Virus record (IMG/VR): IMGVR_UViG_3300030331_004689 | Coordinates: 1 to 29,082 of that record | DNA length: 29,082 nt | Reading direction: 5' to 3' (one strand) | From: a virus | Part shown: positions 28,900 through 29,082 of the stretch, one piece after another | Position numbering within the stretch: position 1 is the stretch's first letter | How the letters are laid out: every line of letters starts with the position of its first letter | Notes under the pieces: model-generated | What the model saw: only the letters and a program-made list of their open reading frames with translations | What the model was told of the DNA's origin: nothing | The model's database searches: none | Position numbers and translations under genes: made by a program

Positions 28900-29082
28900 T
28901 GATCCAGACCACACCGTCGGCCAATTGAAGAAGGAAGTCTTCGAGGAGTGCAACCGTATCGTCGAAGACTCAGAGTTTACATGGGACGACTTGTATACCC
29001 GAAGAAGCACGCCGACGGCAATGCTCAAGGCTGTCATCTGCTTCCACGCCTACATGTGTCTTCGTAGCTGGATGGACGAGCG
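28844..29082 (+). CDS. DnaA domain IV-like HTH protein, N-terminal part (gene crosses contig junction)
   Basis: ATG 28844 begins a frame open to the right end of the contig; through the 99-bp overlap it continues to the stop at 191-193, about 110 residues in all. The N-terminal ~40 residues (MQNNSYSPAWMETLARHHDD) are polar; helix-rich segments follow (GQLKKEVFEECNRIVEDSEF, then WDDLYTRRSTPTAMLKAVIC). The C-terminal portion, annotated at positions 1-193, carries the DnaA-domain-IV-like HTH. The start overlaps the preceding gene by 56 bases, as is common in this genome. Confidence 0.6.
   Translation, partial: MQNNSYSPAWMETLARHHDDPDHTVGQLKKEVFEECNRIVEDSEFTWDDLYTRRSTPTAMLKAVICFHAYMCLRSWMDE
28984..29082. 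repeat. Direct terminal repeat, right copy (contig circularity)
   Basis: Exact copy of bases 1-99. With the left copy it shows that the contig closes on itself; unique length 28,983 bp. The sequence itself is coding, part of the junction-spanning gene. Confidence 0.95.

Noticed and set aside
1-29082. CRISPR array, tRNA genes, integrase, repressor or transposase
   Set aside because: I searched by eye for repeated spacers, cloverleaf stems and recombinase or transposase motifs and saw none; without a tool a divergent case could be missed.

Overview
This window is a complete circular genome of a tailed phage, read as a linear contig. The first 99 bases recur exactly as the last 99 (28984-29082), so the unique circle is 28,983 bp. 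Every gene I can support is on the + strand. Genes are tightly packed, often with ATGA, GTGA or TGATG stop/start overlaps. Virion genes follow the siphovirus (long non-contractile tail) order of HK97/lambda-like phages: large terminase, portal, minor head protein, prohead protease, major capsid protein, connectors, tail terminator, tail tube, chaperones, tape measure, tail tip. Composition is GC-rich and Shine-Dalgarno sequences (AAGGAG/GGAA) are clear, so the host is a bacterium using SD-led initiation. The host cannot be named from this sequence. A dockerin-like domain and cysteine-rich tail proteins hint at an environmental, perhaps planctomycete-like, host, but that is only a guess. I see no tRNA, CRISPR array, integrase, repressor or insertion sequence.

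Layout. (a) 1-4015: the end of a DnaA-C-like protein that crosses the contig junction, a PD-(D/E)XK nuclease, a run of small membrane proteins that is the best candidate lysis region (no endolysin is recognisable), a metallophosphoesterase, two small proteins, and a ParB-like/DNA methyltransferase fusion. (b) 4022-5886: two small proteins (one sigma-region-2-like, either may act as small terminase) and the large terminase. (c) 5886-13902: head genes, including a 1066-residue portal whose C-terminal half carries a tandem Cys/His repeat, two further phage modules and a dockerin-like Ca-binding pair. (d) 13042-17532: connectors, tail terminator, tail tube, assembly chaperones and a short tape measure. 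(e) 17532-23764: tail-tip and adsorption proteins, including a ~38-cysteine protein and a carbohydrate-binding-like protein. (f) 23765-24043: the only sizeable non-coding region, holding a terminator, two more hairpins and an extended -10 promoter. (g) 24044-28899 and across the junction: replication/recombination genes (ribbon-helix-helix protein, putative single-strand annealing protein, Gp157-like protein, winged-helix proteins, replication initiator-like protein and helicase-loader-like protein).

How it works together. The layout suggests one main transcription cycle. The promoter near 24003 starts the replication genes, transcription runs through the contig junction into the nuclease, membrane, packaging, head and tail genes, and it ends at the terminator at 23783. 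The initiator-like, loader-like and DnaA-C-like proteins would recruit host replication machinery, since no polymerase or helicase is encoded. The annealing protein, Gp157 and nuclease would handle recombination and concatemers, and the methyltransferase would modify the DNA before packaging by the terminase.
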